A stretch of 64,000 bases of DNA from NCBI RefSeq assembly GCF_001519055.1, contig NZ_KQ954296.1:1-64000 (forward strand). Direction: 5' to 3'. This document shows, piece after piece, positions 54,254 through 63,574 of the stretch. Made by a program: the position numbers and the translations under genes. Under the pieces are notes generated by a model. It ran no database searches. It had not been told where the DNA came from and saw only the letters and a program-made list of their open reading frames with translations. The stretch comes from Novosphingobium sp. Fuku2-ISO-50. Lineage in GTDB: Bacteria > Pseudomonadota > Alphaproteobacteria > Sphingomonadales > Sphingomonadaceae. Numbering within the stretch: position 1 is the stretch's first letter; each line of letters starts with the position of its first letter.

Positions 54254-54888
54254 CAGGCGTCGCCCCCGGCCAGGGGATTGCGCCGGGGCGGGCCCACGCG
54301 GCGGAGCATGTTTGCATCGGTGTGATCAAATGGCTTGGCCACGCCCTTGATCTTGAGGACCGTCGTCTCCGCATAGCTCCAGCAATCGGCGTCGTGGATC
54401 GTGACGGTCATGCTGAATCGGTCGGTGCGGAAATTGTCTTCGAGGAAGATCCCCGAACAGATGCCGTTTTCCGTCCGCCCCCGGCGCGCCTTGACAGTAA
54501 ACGTCGTGGCATCGGCTTTGGCCCTGCCCTTGGCCAGAACGACTTGCCCGCGCGGAATGGTCAGACTGTGCAACACGCGTCCCGTCGCGGGCTCCCACAG
54601 CCAATAGCCGACCTGATCGTGATACGTCTCGACATCGCCCGGCTTGACGATGTGGGTGTGATACCGCAGGCCGTAGAGCAGTTGCGGACCGTTCATCTGC
54701 GGGTCGATCGGCACCAGTTCGATGCGCTCGACATAGCGTTGCGATGCGCCGCCTTCGGCAGTCGGCTTGATGTCGTCGCCCTTTTCGCCTTCCCATGTCC
54801 CCGCCAGCAGCGTCAGGGGGCCGAGATTGGCCAGCGTGTCGGGATCCGGGTCGGGTTCGTCGAAAAGATGCCTGGGAAAAACCGTCAT
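54253..54888 (-). CDS. Nitrobindin-like/FABP-type beta-barrel protein
   Basis: A 211-residue protein resembling the haem-binding nitrobindin/THAP4-like barrel group (DUF1794). The N-terminal LLAGTWEGEKGDD matches the family GxWxGxG idea. Later features include YHDQVGYWLWEPATGRVLHS and SMTVTIHDADCWSYAETTVL. It is longer than classic nitrobindins and I see no certain haem-ligand histidine. ATG 54888 has AGAGG just upstream; the frame extends to 54987. It is divergent from the Rieske oxygenase gene, which may be related in function. Confidence 0.65.
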   Translation of the reverse strand: MTVFPRHLFDEPDPDPDTLANLGPLTLLAGTWEGEKGDDIKPTAEGGASQRYVERIELVPIDPQMNGPQLLYGLRYHTHIVKPGDVETYHDQVGYWLWEPATGRVLHSLTIPRGQVVLAKGRAKADATTFTVKARRGRTENGICSGIFLEDNFRTDRFSMTVTIHDADCWSYAETTVLKIKGVAKPFDHTDANMLRRVGPPRRNPLAGGDA

Positions 54889-55023
54889 GATACCTCTGCG
54901 CTGGCTGGTTGCCGCTTGCGCGCATGATGGTCGCGATCGGACCCGGCTGGCAAGAGGGTACGGCAGGTCTTGCCGAACGATCGCCAATGGCGCACGCTGG
55001 GCGGGCAGGACAACGAGGAAGCG

Positions 55024-56079
55024 ATGGGCAAGACCGGCTGGTTACGCAATGCATGGTATGTCGCGGCATGGGCCGACGAGCTGACCGAAGGGCCGCTGGA
55101 GCGCCAGATCATCGGCGAACACATCGTGCTCTTTCGCCAGGAAAGCGGCGCACCGGCGGCGGTTTCGGCATTCTGTTCGCACAGGCGGCTATCGCTCGCC
55201 AAAGGGCGGGTCACGGGCGATCGCATCGCCTGCGGCTATCACGGCCTCGAATTTTCCGCCGACGGCGCTTGCGTGAATGTGCCTTGCCAGAATGCAGTGC
55301 CCAAAGGCGCCGACATTCGCGGCTATCGCGTCGAGGAACGCTGGGGGCTGGTGTGGATCTGGATGGGCGAGGCGGCGCTCGCCGATCCGGCGACGATCGT
55401 CGAAGTCGATCATTGGGGATCGCCCGACTGGGGCTATAACTGCGGCGCGGCGATGGTCTATGACTGCAATTACCTGCTGATCGCCGACAATCTGCTCGAT
55501 CCGTCGCATGTCGCCTGGGTTCACCAGACCAGCTTTGGCGGCACTTCGTGCGAGGCCGTGCCGATGCGCATCCGCGAGGCGCCGAACGGCTTTACCGTGT
55601 CGCGCTGGATCACCGATGCGCCGGTGACGCCGTTCTATCGCGATCTCGTGCCGTTCGACGGCCATGCCGACCGCTTGCAGCAATACGAAGTGCGCTATCC
55701 CTCGCTGGCGGTGATCAAGGCGGTGTTCGTGCCCGCAGGCGAAGGCGGCGAGGGATCCGGCGAACCCTGGGGCCCGCGCGCCTTCGTGATGGATTCGTAC
55801 AATTTCATCACGCCCGAAAACGAAGGCCGCAGCCGCTATTACTGGTTTCAGATGCGCAATGTCCGCCCCGACGACGCCGATCTGTCGATGGCGATGTCGG
55901 CGGCGGTGCTGGCCGCGTTTTCCGAAGACCTCGAAGTGCTGAACGAAGTCCAGCGCGGCATGGACACCGCGACCGGGCCGTTCGTCTCGATCGCCACCGA
56001 CGCGGGCCCCTTGCGTTTCCGCAACCGGCTCGAACGGTTGATCGAAGCCGAACAGGCCGCTCATACCAAGGTGCGGTGA
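55024..56079 (+). CDS. Rieske non-haem iron oxygenase (VanA-like)
   Basis: A 351-residue oxygenase subunit like vanillate O-demethylase and related Rieske enzymes. The 2Fe-2S ligands are C51, H53, C70 and H73 (CSHRRLSL and CGYHG). The mononuclear iron site is H162 and H167 in DPSHVAWVH, with bridging D155. ATG 55024 has GAGG five bases upstream. The last codons and the stop are part of a perfect 54-bp palindrome, so the C-terminus AAHTKVR is supplied by that element. No reductase gene is adjacent; electrons must come from a reductase elsewhere. Demethylation or hydroxylation of an aromatic acid is likely. Confidence 0.9.
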   Translation: MGKTGWLRNAWYVAAWADELTEGPLERQIIGEHIVLFRQESGAPAAVSAFCSHRRLSLAKGRVTGDRIACGYHGLEFSADGACVNVPCQNAVPKGADIRGYRVEERWGLVWIWMGEAALADPATIVEVDHWGSPDWGYNCGAAMVYDCNYLLIADNLLDPSHVAWVHQTSFGGTSCEAVPMRIREAPNGFTVSRWITDAPVTPFYRDLVPFDGHADRLQQYEVRYPSLAVIKAVFVPAGEGGEGSGEPWGPRAFVMDSYNFITPENEGRSRYYWFQMRNVRPDDADLSMAMSAAVLAAFSEDLEVLNEVQRGMDTATGPFVSIATDAGPLRFRNRLERLIEAEQAAHTKVR

Positions 56080-56116
56080 TCCTGACCCATGGGTCAGGAT
56101 CACCGCACCTTGGTAT
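56063..56116. repeat. Long palindromic element, copy 2 (perfect 54 bp)
   Basis: A perfect 54-bp palindrome with 27-bp arms and no loop; the left arm begins ATACCAAGGTGCGGTGATCC. It differs from the copy at 54199 by one substitution and one base. It contains the stop codon of the plus-strand Rieske gene and touches the stop codon of the minus-strand oxidoreductase gene. Confidence 0.92.
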
Positions 56117-57444
56117 CAGACGCCCGCATAAGGCGGCGGCATGGTCCCGTCGAAATAGCGCCCGATGCGAAACGGCGCGGGATCGATGATCGGCGCGGCC
56201 CCGCTGACCAGATCGGCGACGAGATGCCCGGCCGCAGGCCCGACGCCAAATCCGTGCCCGGAAAACCCGGTCGCCACGATCAGCCCGGCGATCGCGTCGA
56301 CCGGCGAAATGATCGGCACGGTATCGGGCATGGCGTCGATCATCCCGCCCCAGACCTGGATCAGCCGCGCCTCGGCCAATTGCGGAAAACGCTGCCGGAA
56401 TTCGGCAAGCGTCGCCATGACAAAACGCGTATCGGGCTTGGGATCGAGCACGCGACAGGCTTCGTAGGGCGATGGCCGGTCGAGCGGCACGGGCCGCGCG
56501 TGCAACGCCTGATCGACAAAATCGCGGCCCAGTGAGGGGCGGATGTGCCGCCATTCCATCGCCAGCAGCGGCCAATAGGCGCGCATGAAGCGGAACGAGT
56601 CCGGAATGAGCGGCACCGAATTCAACAGCCCGTTGGCCAGCGTATAGCCGCCATCGGCGCGTTTGCGCACACCGAGCGCACCATCCCACAGGCACAAGTC
56701 CGGCCCGCCGGGCAGTGGCTGCGTGCGCGAAACCGTCGCCCGCACGCGCAGTTGCGGGATATGCAGGCCCAGATCGCGCAAGATGCGCCGGGTCCACACG
56801 CCGCCTGCGACCACGACATTGGTGCAGGCGATCGACCCGCGCTCGGTAACCACGCCGATCACCCGGCCACCGGCGGTCTCGACCCCGCGCGCGGCGCAAT
56901 CGGTCACGATCCGCGCGCCCAGCCGCCGCGCCGCCGCCGCCATCATGGGCACCGCGCGCTGCGGCTCGGCCCGCCCGTCGTCGGCGCAATAGAGCGCGGC
57001 GGGCGGCGGCGCGGTATCGCCGGGCAGCAAGGCGGCGACCGTCTGCGCCGAGGCCATCCCGGTCTTGATCCCGGCCTGCTCTGCCTCGCGCATCCAGGCC
57101 TCATAGCCTTGCGCAGTGGCATCGTCGCGCGCGGCATAGAGGCAGCCGCACGTCGCAAAGCCGGTATCGTCGCCGACGCGTTCGTTCATCGTGCGCCACA
57201 GGCGCAAGGCCTCTCGCGCGAGATCGAATTCGCGCGGATCGCGCCCGGTCTGGCGGCACCAGCCCCAGTTGCGGCTCGATTGTTCGCCCGCAACTGCGCC
57301 CTTTTCGACAAGCACGACGTCATGGCCGCGCGCGGCGAGAAACAGCGCGGTGCTGACCCCGATGATTCCGCCGCCGATGATCACCGTCTCGCACGAGCGC
57401 GGCACCTGAGGATCGCCGAAAAAGGCTACTGTCTGCGGCCCCAT
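56116..57444 (-). CDS. FAD-dependent oxidoreductase, DAO family
   Basis: A 442-residue flavoenzyme of the D-amino-acid-oxidase/glycine-oxidase superfamily. The FAD motif is VIIGGGIIGVSTALFLAARG, followed by LVEKGAVAGEQSSRNWGWCR, and the C-terminal flavin motif is ATGFSGHGFGVGPAAG. The pattern (SSRNWGWCRQTGRD) is typical of gamma-glutamylputrescine- or sarcosine-oxidase-like proteins, which oxidise secondary or primary amines. A DMT-type transporter gene lies 12 bases upstream on the same strand and is probably in the same unit. Substrate is unknown. Confidence 0.87.
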   Translation of the reverse strand: MGPQTVAFFGDPQVPRSCETVIIGGGIIGVSTALFLAARGHDVVLVEKGAVAGEQSSRNWGWCRQTGRDPREFDLAREALRLWRTMNERVGDDTGFATCGCLYAARDDATAQGYEAWMREAEQAGIKTGMASAQTVAALLPGDTAPPPAALYCADDGRAEPQRAVPMMAAAARRLGARIVTDCAARGVETAGGRVIGVVTERGSIACTNVVVAGGVWTRRILRDLGLHIPQLRVRATVSRTQPLPGGPDLCLWDGALGVRKRADGGYTLANGLLNSVPLIPDSFRFMRAYWPLLAMEWRHIRPSLGRDFVDQALHARPVPLDRPSPYEACRVLDPKPDTRFVMATLAEFRQRFPQLAEARLIQVWGGMIDAMPDTVPIISPVDAIAGLIVATGFSGHGFGVGPAAGHLVADLVSGAAPIIDPAPFRIGRYFDGTMPPPYAGV

Positions 57445-57456
57445 GCTCTGTCCCCC

Positions 57457-58302
57457 CTATTTGAACGTCAAGACCAGCCCGGCAACGATCGCGCCGAGCC
57501 CGGCAAGGCCGAGCGGCGCCATCGGATGGCCCAATATGATCCAGTCGAGCAAGGCTGTCACGCCGGGCACCAGATACATCGTGCTGGTCACATTGACGAG
57601 ATTGCCCCGCGCAATCAGGCGATAGAGCGCAAAAGTCGCCCCGACCGAAATTCCCAGCCCCAGCCACAGCCCCGACACGATAAAGGTCGGGGTCCAGGCC
57701 ATGTGAAACGGTTCGAACGGGGTGATCGCCAGAATGACCAGCAGGCCGGTGGCATATTGCAGCGGCAGCACTTGCGAGGGCCCTTGGGTCTCGCGCTTTT
57801 GCAGGATCGATCCGGCGGTAATGCCCAAGAGCGCGAGCAGCGCAAAAATCAGCCCTGACGCCCCGAATTTCTGCCCCGCGATCCCGTCCCACACGATCAT
57901 CGCGACGCCTGCCAGCGCAAACAGCAGCCCGCCGATGCGCGCCGGGCGAAACCGGCGCTCGGTAATCGCCAGCGTCAGCAACGGCTGCACGCCGAGCAGC
58001 GTTGCCAGCATGCCCGGTCGCAAGCCATGCTCCATCGCCAGCAAGTAACAACTGGTATAGACCCCGGCGATGGCAAACCCGGTCGCGATCACGCGCGCCC
58101 GGCTTTCACGCGTCGGCAGCAAGCGCCCCCGCGACAAGGCGATCCCGATCAGCACGACGAGCGCAAACGTGTAGCGCACCAGCAACAGCGCAAACGGCGA
58201 TCCTTGCGCCAGCGCGATCTCCGACACGATCGCGCCGCTGCTCCACAACAGCACGAACAGGCCGGTCAGGACGAATGTCCCCGAAGAAATGCGATGTTTC
58301 AT
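57457..58302 (-). CDS. DMT superfamily (EamA) transporter
   Basis: About 281 residues with ten hydrophobic segments in two EamA repeats (LLWSSGAIVSEIALAQGSPF in the first, and ATGLLVILAITPFEPFHMAW onward in the second). EamA proteins export or exchange amino acids and other metabolites. ATG 58302 is used; ATG 58317 and 58326 are also in frame. It precedes the DAO-type oxidoreductase gene by 12 bases, which suggests that both handle the same amine or its product. Confidence 0.85.
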   Translation of the reverse strand: MKHRISSGTFVLTGLFVLLWSSGAIVSEIALAQGSPFALLLVRYTFALVVLIGIALSRGRLLPTRESRARVIATGFAIAGVYTSCYLLAMEHGLRPGMLATLLGVQPLLTLAITERRFRPARIGGLLFALAGVAMIVWDGIAGQKFGASGLIFALLALLGITAGSILQKRETQGPSQVLPLQYATGLLVILAITPFEPFHMAWTPTFIVSGLWLGLGISVGATFALYRLIARGNLVNVTSTMYLVPGVTALLDWIILGHPMAPLGLAGLGAIVAGLVLTFK

Positions 58303-58597
58303 GAAATGGTCCCGCATGAAGCGCACGAGCGAGCCGGTCGGGACATCAGCCCGGTTCAGCCCGGTTTCAGCGCAATTCGGGCGGGGGTGACGACCACGGC
58401 AGACCGCCCGTCGGCATACGATCCTTGCGGGACAGGCGAAGCGGCGAAGTGATCTGCATGACGAATGGCTATGGCCTTATCCTCGCCTGCGCAACGCCCT
58501 TTTCCGCTCTAAAGATTTGGCAGGTTGGGCCAAATCAAACTATGAACGACGTCTCTCGCCTAACAGGCGACAGAGCATCAGGAGCAAGAGCCGCGCG

Positions 58598-59596
58598 ATG
58601 ACCAGATCTGCCCTGACCATGCCTGCCCTGACCATACTCGGCTTTGTCGCGCTCGCGCTGACCGGATGCGGCGCGCGCGATGGTGATACACTCGTGCTTC
58701 ACGGCAATGTCGACATTCGCCAGGTCTCTCTGGCGTTCGAGGAACCGGGACGAATCGCCACGCTTTGGGCCGAAGAAGGCGACCGGGTCAAGGCGGGCGC
58801 CGTGCTCGCGCGGCTCGACACGACCACCTTTCAGTTGCAGGCCGACCAGGCCGAGGCGCAATTGGCCGCGCAGAGCCAGACGCTGCTCAAACTGCGCAAC
58901 GGATCGCGGCCAGAGGACATCACGCAAGCCGCCGCCCGGCTCGATCAGGCGAAAGCCGACGCCGCGCGCGCCGCCGACGATGTCGCACGGCTGAAAGGCA
59001 TCGCCGCGCATACGGCGGGCCAGGCGATCAGCGCCGAAGACCTCGACCATGCGACGCGGCAGGCGGCAACGGCGGCAGCGAAAGTCAGGGAACTCGATGC
59101 GGCGCTGCGGCTGGCCCGGATCGGCCCGCGCGCCGAAGACATTGCCAATGCCGATGCGCAAATGCGCGCCGCCAAGGCGCAGCTCGCGCAATTGCGCCAT
59201 GCCGTCGAGCTTGGCACTTTGCGTGCGCCCGCCGACGCGGTGGTGCGTTCGCGCCTGCTCGAACCGGGCGACATGGCCTCGGCCCAGCGCCCGGTCTTCG
59301 CGCTCGCGCTGGTCCATCCCAAATGGGTGCGGGTCTATGTCGGCGAGCCGGATCTGGGCCGGGTGCGCATGGGGCTCGGCGCGAGGGTATCCAGCGACAG
59401 CAGACCGGGGCAAGCCATTGCGGGCCATGTCGGCTATATTTCCTCGGTCGCCGAATTCACGCCGAAATCGGTCGAAACCGAAGAGCTTCGCACCAATCTT
59501 GTCTATGAAGTGCGCGTGCTGGTCGACGATCCCGCCGATCGGCTGCGGCTGGGTCAACCGGTTACGGTACGGCTGGACACGGCCCCGCAGAAGTGA
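58598..59596 (+). CDS. HlyD-family membrane fusion lipoprotein (YbhG-like)
   Basis: A 332-residue periplasmic adaptor. The lipobox LALTGC places the lipidated cysteine at C24. The biotinyl-lipoyl half-motifs are VSLAFEEPGRIATLWAEEGD and LRAPADAVVRSRLLEPGDM, with a long helical hairpin (about residues 75-180) between them. The arrangement with a fused ATPase and two permeases matches E. coli YbhGFSR. ATG 58598 is chosen because the signal peptide starts there; the frame extends to 58517. It would link the inner-membrane pump to the TolC-like protein. Confidence 0.9.
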   Translation: MTRSALTMPALTILGFVALALTGCGARDGDTLVLHGNVDIRQVSLAFEEPGRIATLWAEEGDRVKAGAVLARLDTTTFQLQADQAEAQLAAQSQTLLKLRNGSRPEDITQAAARLDQAKADAARAADDVARLKGIAAHTAGQAISAEDLDHATRQAATAAAKVRELDAALRLARIGPRAEDIANADAQMRAAKAQLAQLRHAVELGTLRAPADAVVRSRLLEPGDMASAQRPVFALALVHPKWVRVYVGEPDLGRVRMGLGARVSSDSRPGQAIAGHVGYISSVAEFTPKSVETEELRTNLVYEVRVLVDDPADRLRLGQPVTVRLDTAPQK

Positions 59597-61341
59597 ACGA
59601 GGCCCCGCCCGTCGTTGCAATCGAGGGCTTGCGCAAAGTGTTTGCCGCGCCCGACGGCACGCCGTTTGCCGCGATCGACGATATTTCACTGACCGTGCGG
59701 CCCGGCGTGCTGACCGCGCTGGTCGGGCCCGACGGCGCGGGCAAGACCACGCTGATCCGCATGATCGCCGGGCTTTTGCAACCCGATGGCGGATCGCTCC
59801 GCGTGCTCGGCCACGATGTCCACCGCGATCCCCAGGCCGTGCAGAACCGCATCAGCTATATGCCGCAGCGCTTTGGCCTTTACGACGACCTGAGCGTGCA
59901 GGAAAACCTCGATCTCTATGCCGATCTGCACGGCGTGCCCGATGACGAACGGCGCGAACGCATCGGGCGCATGCTGGCGATGACCGACATGGCGCGCTTT
60001 GTCGCAAGGCCTGCGGGCAAATTATCGGGGGGGATGAAGCAAAAGCTCGGGCTGGCCTGTACGCTGGTGCGATCGCCCGACTTGCTGTTGCTCGATGAAC
60101 CGAGCGTCGGGGTCGATCCCTTGTCGCGGCGCGAGTTGTGGGCGATCCTCGAACAGTTGATCGAACGCGACCGGCTGAGCGTGCTGGTCAGCACGGCCTA
60201 TATGGACGAGGCCGCCCGCTGCGATGCGCTTTACGTGCTGCACCATGGCCGTCTGCTCGCCCAGGGCACGCCGGATGATCTGCGCGCCCTGGCCCAGGGG
60301 CTGACGTATGAGGCGACGCCCCCGCCCGGCGTGCCCGCGCGCGCGGTGCAGGCGCGCCTGATCGATGCGCCCTCGCGGATTGTCGATGCCGTACCGCGCG
60401 GCGGGTCGGTCTCGCTGATCCGCCGCCCGGAATGCAGCGAGGCCGCGATGGCCGCGCTGGTGCCCGATGCCGCGATCACCCCGCGCGAGGCCGGGCTGGA
60501 AGACGCCTTCATGCTGCTGCTCCATGCGCAGCCGGGGGCGGATGTCGCGCCTGCGGCTTCGCCTGCACCGCCACTTGTACGCGATGCGGAGCCGGTGATC
60601 GTCGTGCGCGATCTGGTGCGCCGGTTCGGCGATTTTACTGCCGTGGCCAATACCTCGTTCGATGTCCGGCGCGGCGAGATCTTTGGCCTGCTCGGCCCCA
60701 ACGGCGCGGGCAAGACGACCACGTTCCGCATGCTCTGCGGGCTCTTGCCGGCGACCAGCGGGACATTGCAGGTCGCCGGGGTCAACTTGCGCCATGCGCG
60801 ATCGAAAGCGCGTGCGCGGATCGGCTATGTTGCGCAGAAATTCGCGCTCTACGGCAATCTGACAGTGCGCGAAAACCTGCGCTTCTTTGCCGGGGCCTAT
60901 GGCCTGCGCGGAGCAGCGGCCGACGCGCGGATCGCCGCGGTGATCAAGCGGTTCGGGCTCGATCCGGCGATGACCAGCGGCATTTTGCCGACCGGCTACA
61001 AACAGCGGCTGGCGATGGCCGCCGGGCTCTTGCACCAGCCCGACATCCTGTTTCTCGACGAACCGACCAGCGGGATCGACCCGCTCGCCCGCCGCGCATT
61101 CTGGCGCACGATCACCGAACTCGCCGCCGAAGGCGTGACCATCATCGTTACCACCCATTTCATGGAAGAAGCCGAATATTGCGACCGCATCGCCATTCAG
61201 GATGCCGGGCGCGTGCTTGCGCTCGGCACACCGCAGGCGGTGCGCGAGGCGGCAGGCGGCGATCACACGATGGACATGAACCGCGCTTTCATCGCGATTG
61301 TCGAACAGTCGCGCGCCAACGGTGAAAGCGCGGCGGCATGA
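59593..61341 (+). CDS. ABC exporter ATPase with two fused ATP-binding domains (YbhF-like)
   Basis: A 582-residue protein containing two complete nucleotide-binding domains. Walker A motifs are GPDGAGKT (45-52) and GPNGAGKT (about 368-375). The first domain has LSGGMKQK and LLLDEPSVGVDP. The second has the less usual GYKQRLAMAAGLLHQPD as signature region and LFLDEPTSGIDP. The degenerate second signature suggests that the two ATP sites are not equal. The GTG start overlaps the adaptor stop (GTGA). Together with two permeases this is a drug or toxic-compound exporter. Confidence 0.93.
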   Translation: MNEAPPVVAIEGLRKVFAAPDGTPFAAIDDISLTVRPGVLTALVGPDGAGKTTLIRMIAGLLQPDGGSLRVLGHDVHRDPQAVQNRISYMPQRFGLYDDLSVQENLDLYADLHGVPDDERRERIGRMLAMTDMARFVARPAGKLSGGMKQKLGLACTLVRSPDLLLLDEPSVGVDPLSRRELWAILEQLIERDRLSVLVSTAYMDEAARCDALYVLHHGRLLAQGTPDDLRALAQGLTYEATPPPGVPARAVQARLIDAPSRIVDAVPRGGSVSLIRRPECSEAAMAALVPDAAITPREAGLEDAFMLLLHAQPGADVAPAASPAPPLVRDAEPVIVVRDLVRRFGDFTAVANTSFDVRRGEIFGLLGPNGAGKTTTFRMLCGLLPATSGTLQVAGVNLRHARSKARARIGYVAQKFALYGNLTVRENLRFFAGAYGLRGAAADARIAAVIKRFGLDPAMTSGILPTGYKQRLAMAAGLLHQPDILFLDEPTSGIDPLARRAFWRTITELAAEGVTIIVTTHFMEEAEYCDRIAIQDAGRVLALGTPQAVREAAGGDHTMDMNRAFIAIVEQSRANGESAAA

Positions 61342-62459
61342 GCGGTTTTTTCACCCGGCTGCGCGCGCTGCTGCGCAAGGAAACGCGCCAGATGCTGCGT
61401 GATCGCAGCACGTTGCTGGTCGGGCTGATGCTGCCGGTCGTGCTGATCCTGCTGTTCGGCTATGGCCTGTCGTTCGACGTGCGCGATGCGCCGGTCGCGG
61501 TGGTGATCGACGATCCCGCCCCGGTCGCGCGCGATGCCGTGGCCGGGATTTCCGGATCGCCCTATCTCGCGCCGGTCTTTGTCGCCGACATGGCCGACGC
61601 CATCGCGCTGATGCGCGCGCACCGGGTCGATGCGATCGTGCATCTGCCCTCCGATTTCGCACGCCGCCGCGCCATGGGCGATGCGCAAGTGCAAGTGATC
61701 ATCAACGGCACCGACACGGCTTCCGCAGTGATCATCGAGGGCTATCTCGACAGCGCGATTGCCGAGACCAGCCTGCACGATTCCGATCGCACGGGACCTG
61801 GCGGTTCCGTTGGCGCAGTAACCGTGGTGCCGCGCATGTGGTTCAACGATGCCAATGAAAGCACCTGGTATCTCGTGCCCGGCCTGCTCGTGCTGATCAT
61901 GACGCTGATCGGCGCGTTTCTGACTTCGCTGCTGATCGCGCGCGAATGGGAGCGCGGCACGCTTGAAGCGCTGTTCGTCACGCCGGTACGGCCGACGGAA
62001 ATCATCATTGCCAAAATCGTGCCCTATTTGCTGATCGGGGCGATCGACATTGCCGTGTGCCTGCTTTCGGCGCGGTTCATCTTTCATGTGCCGATCCGCG
62101 GGTCTCTGGCGCTGATCGTGCTGACATCCCTGCTCTATCTCGCGGTTTCGCTGTTGCAGGGCCTGTGGATTTCCGGCGTGACGCGCAACCAGTTCGCCGC
62201 CAGCCAGGTAGCGCTGCTCGCCAGTTTCATGCCGGCCACGATGCTGTCGGGCTTTATCTTCGATCTGCGCAACGCGCCGTTGGTGGTGCAGGTGATCAGC
62301 CACCTTTTGCCCGCGACGCATTTCATGGCGGTGATCAAGACGCTGTTTCTGGCCGGAACGGTATGGTCTGCGGTGGTCAAGGCCTGCGCGGTGTTGTCGC
62401 TCTATATCCTCGTGCTTGGGCTTTTGACCCATCGCACCTTGCGCAAGAGGCTCGACTGA
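61338..62459 (+). CDS. ABC-2 type permease (YbhS/YbhR-like), first
   Basis: A 373-residue ABC-2 permease: one N-terminal membrane segment (LLVGLMLPVVLILLFGYGLS), a large external domain, then five membrane segments with LIAREWERGTLEALFVTPVR before the third. Coupled to the ATPase gene by ATGA. It forms a heterodimeric channel with the next gene product. Confidence 0.93.
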   Translation: MSGFFTRLRALLRKETRQMLRDRSTLLVGLMLPVVLILLFGYGLSFDVRDAPVAVVIDDPAPVARDAVAGISGSPYLAPVFVADMADAIALMRAHRVDAIVHLPSDFARRRAMGDAQVQVIINGTDTASAVIIEGYLDSAIAETSLHDSDRTGPGGSVGAVTVVPRMWFNDANESTWYLVPGLLVLIMTLIGAFLTSLLIAREWERGTLEALFVTPVRPTEIIIAKIVPYLLIGAIDIAVCLLSARFIFHVPIRGSLALIVLTSLLYLAVSLLQGLWISGVTRNQFAASQVALLASFMPATMLSGFIFDLRNAPLVVQVISHLLPATHFMAVIKTLFLAGTVWSAVVKACAVLSLYILVLGLLTHRTLRKRLD

Positions 62460-62460
62460 G

Positions 62461-63573
62461 ATGGGTGCGTTCATCGCTCTTGCCGCGCAAGTCTGGTCGC
62501 TGTGCGTCAAGGAACTGCTGGCGATGGTCAAGGACCCGGCCAATCGGCTGATCCTGTTTGCCCCGGCGCTGATCCAGTCTCTGCTGTTCGGCTATGGCGC
62601 GACATTCGACCTGACCCATGTCCCTTATGCGCTGCTCGATCAAAGCGGCGGCAAGGCGGCGACCGAACTGGTGGCGCGGATCGACGGCACCGGGGTCTTT
62701 CGCCGCGCCATGACTTTGCGGTCGAGCGAGCAAGTCGCAGGGGCAATCGATTCGAACGATGCGCTGCTGGTCATCACGATCCCGTCCGATTTCGATTCCC
62801 TGCTGGCACGCGGCGAAACCGCGCCGGTGCAAGTCATCCTCGACGGGCGCAATTCCTCCACCGCAGGCACGGCGCTCGGCCAGATCAGCGCGATCACCGC
62901 TGCCTATAACCTCACCCAGGGCGCCAGTGCCCCCGTCAGCATCGTTCGGCGCGCCTGGCACAATCCCAATCTTCAGTCGCGCTGGACGCTGATGCCCGCG
63001 CTGATCGCGGGGCTGAGCCTGATGCAGACATTGCTCGTCGCGGCGCTGTCGGTCGCGCGCGAACGCGAACAGGGCACGTTTGACCAATTGCTGGTCACGC
63101 CGCTGACGCCGATCCAGATCATGATCGGCAAATCGCTGCCCGCGATGCTGATCGGGATCATCCAGTCGACGATCATCCTTGCGATCATCCGGCTGTGGTT
63201 TCAGATCCCGATGCAGGGGTCGATCATGCTGCTCTATGTGGGGCTGGTCGGGTTTACCGCGGCGGCGGTCGGCATAGGGCTGTCGATTTCGGCCTTTGCG
63301 CTGACCATGCAACAGGCGATGCTCTATACGTTCCTGCTGATCATGCCGATGATGCTGCTGTCGGGTCTGCTGACCCCGGTGCGCAACATGCCCGATTGGC
63401 TTCAGGTGATTACGTATGCAAATCCCTTGCGCTTTGGCGTCGACATGGTGCGGCGGATCTATCTCGAAGGCGCCGGGCTGTCCGACATCGCGTTTGATTT
63501 CGTGCCGCTCGGGGTTGTCTCGATGATCACTTTGCCGCTGGCCGCCTGGCTGTTCCGCAATCGGCTTTCCTGA
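62461..63573 (+). CDS. ABC-2 type permease (YbhS/YbhR-like), second
   Basis: A 370-residue ABC-2 permease with the same layout as the preceding gene: an N-terminal segment near ILFAPALIQSLLFGYGATF, an external domain to about residue 170, then membrane segments including ALSVAREREQGTFDQLLVTP and LLIMPMMLLSGLLTPVRNMP. It begins one base after the preceding stop. The two permeases are diverged duplicates, as in YbhS and YbhR. Confidence 0.93.
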   Translation: MGAFIALAAQVWSLCVKELLAMVKDPANRLILFAPALIQSLLFGYGATFDLTHVPYALLDQSGGKAATELVARIDGTGVFRRAMTLRSSEQVAGAIDSNDALLVITIPSDFDSLLARGETAPVQVILDGRNSSTAGTALGQISAITAAYNLTQGASAPVSIVRRAWHNPNLQSRWTLMPALIAGLSLMQTLLVAALSVAREREQGTFDQLLVTPLTPIQIMIGKSLPAMLIGIIQSTIILAIIRLWFQIPMQGSIMLLYVGLVGFTAAAVGIGLSISAFALTMQQAMLYTFLLIMPMMLLSGLLTPVRNMPDWLQVITYANPLRFGVDMVRRIYLEGAGLSDIAFDFVPLGVVSMITLPLAAWLFRNRLS

Positions 63574-63574
63574 C

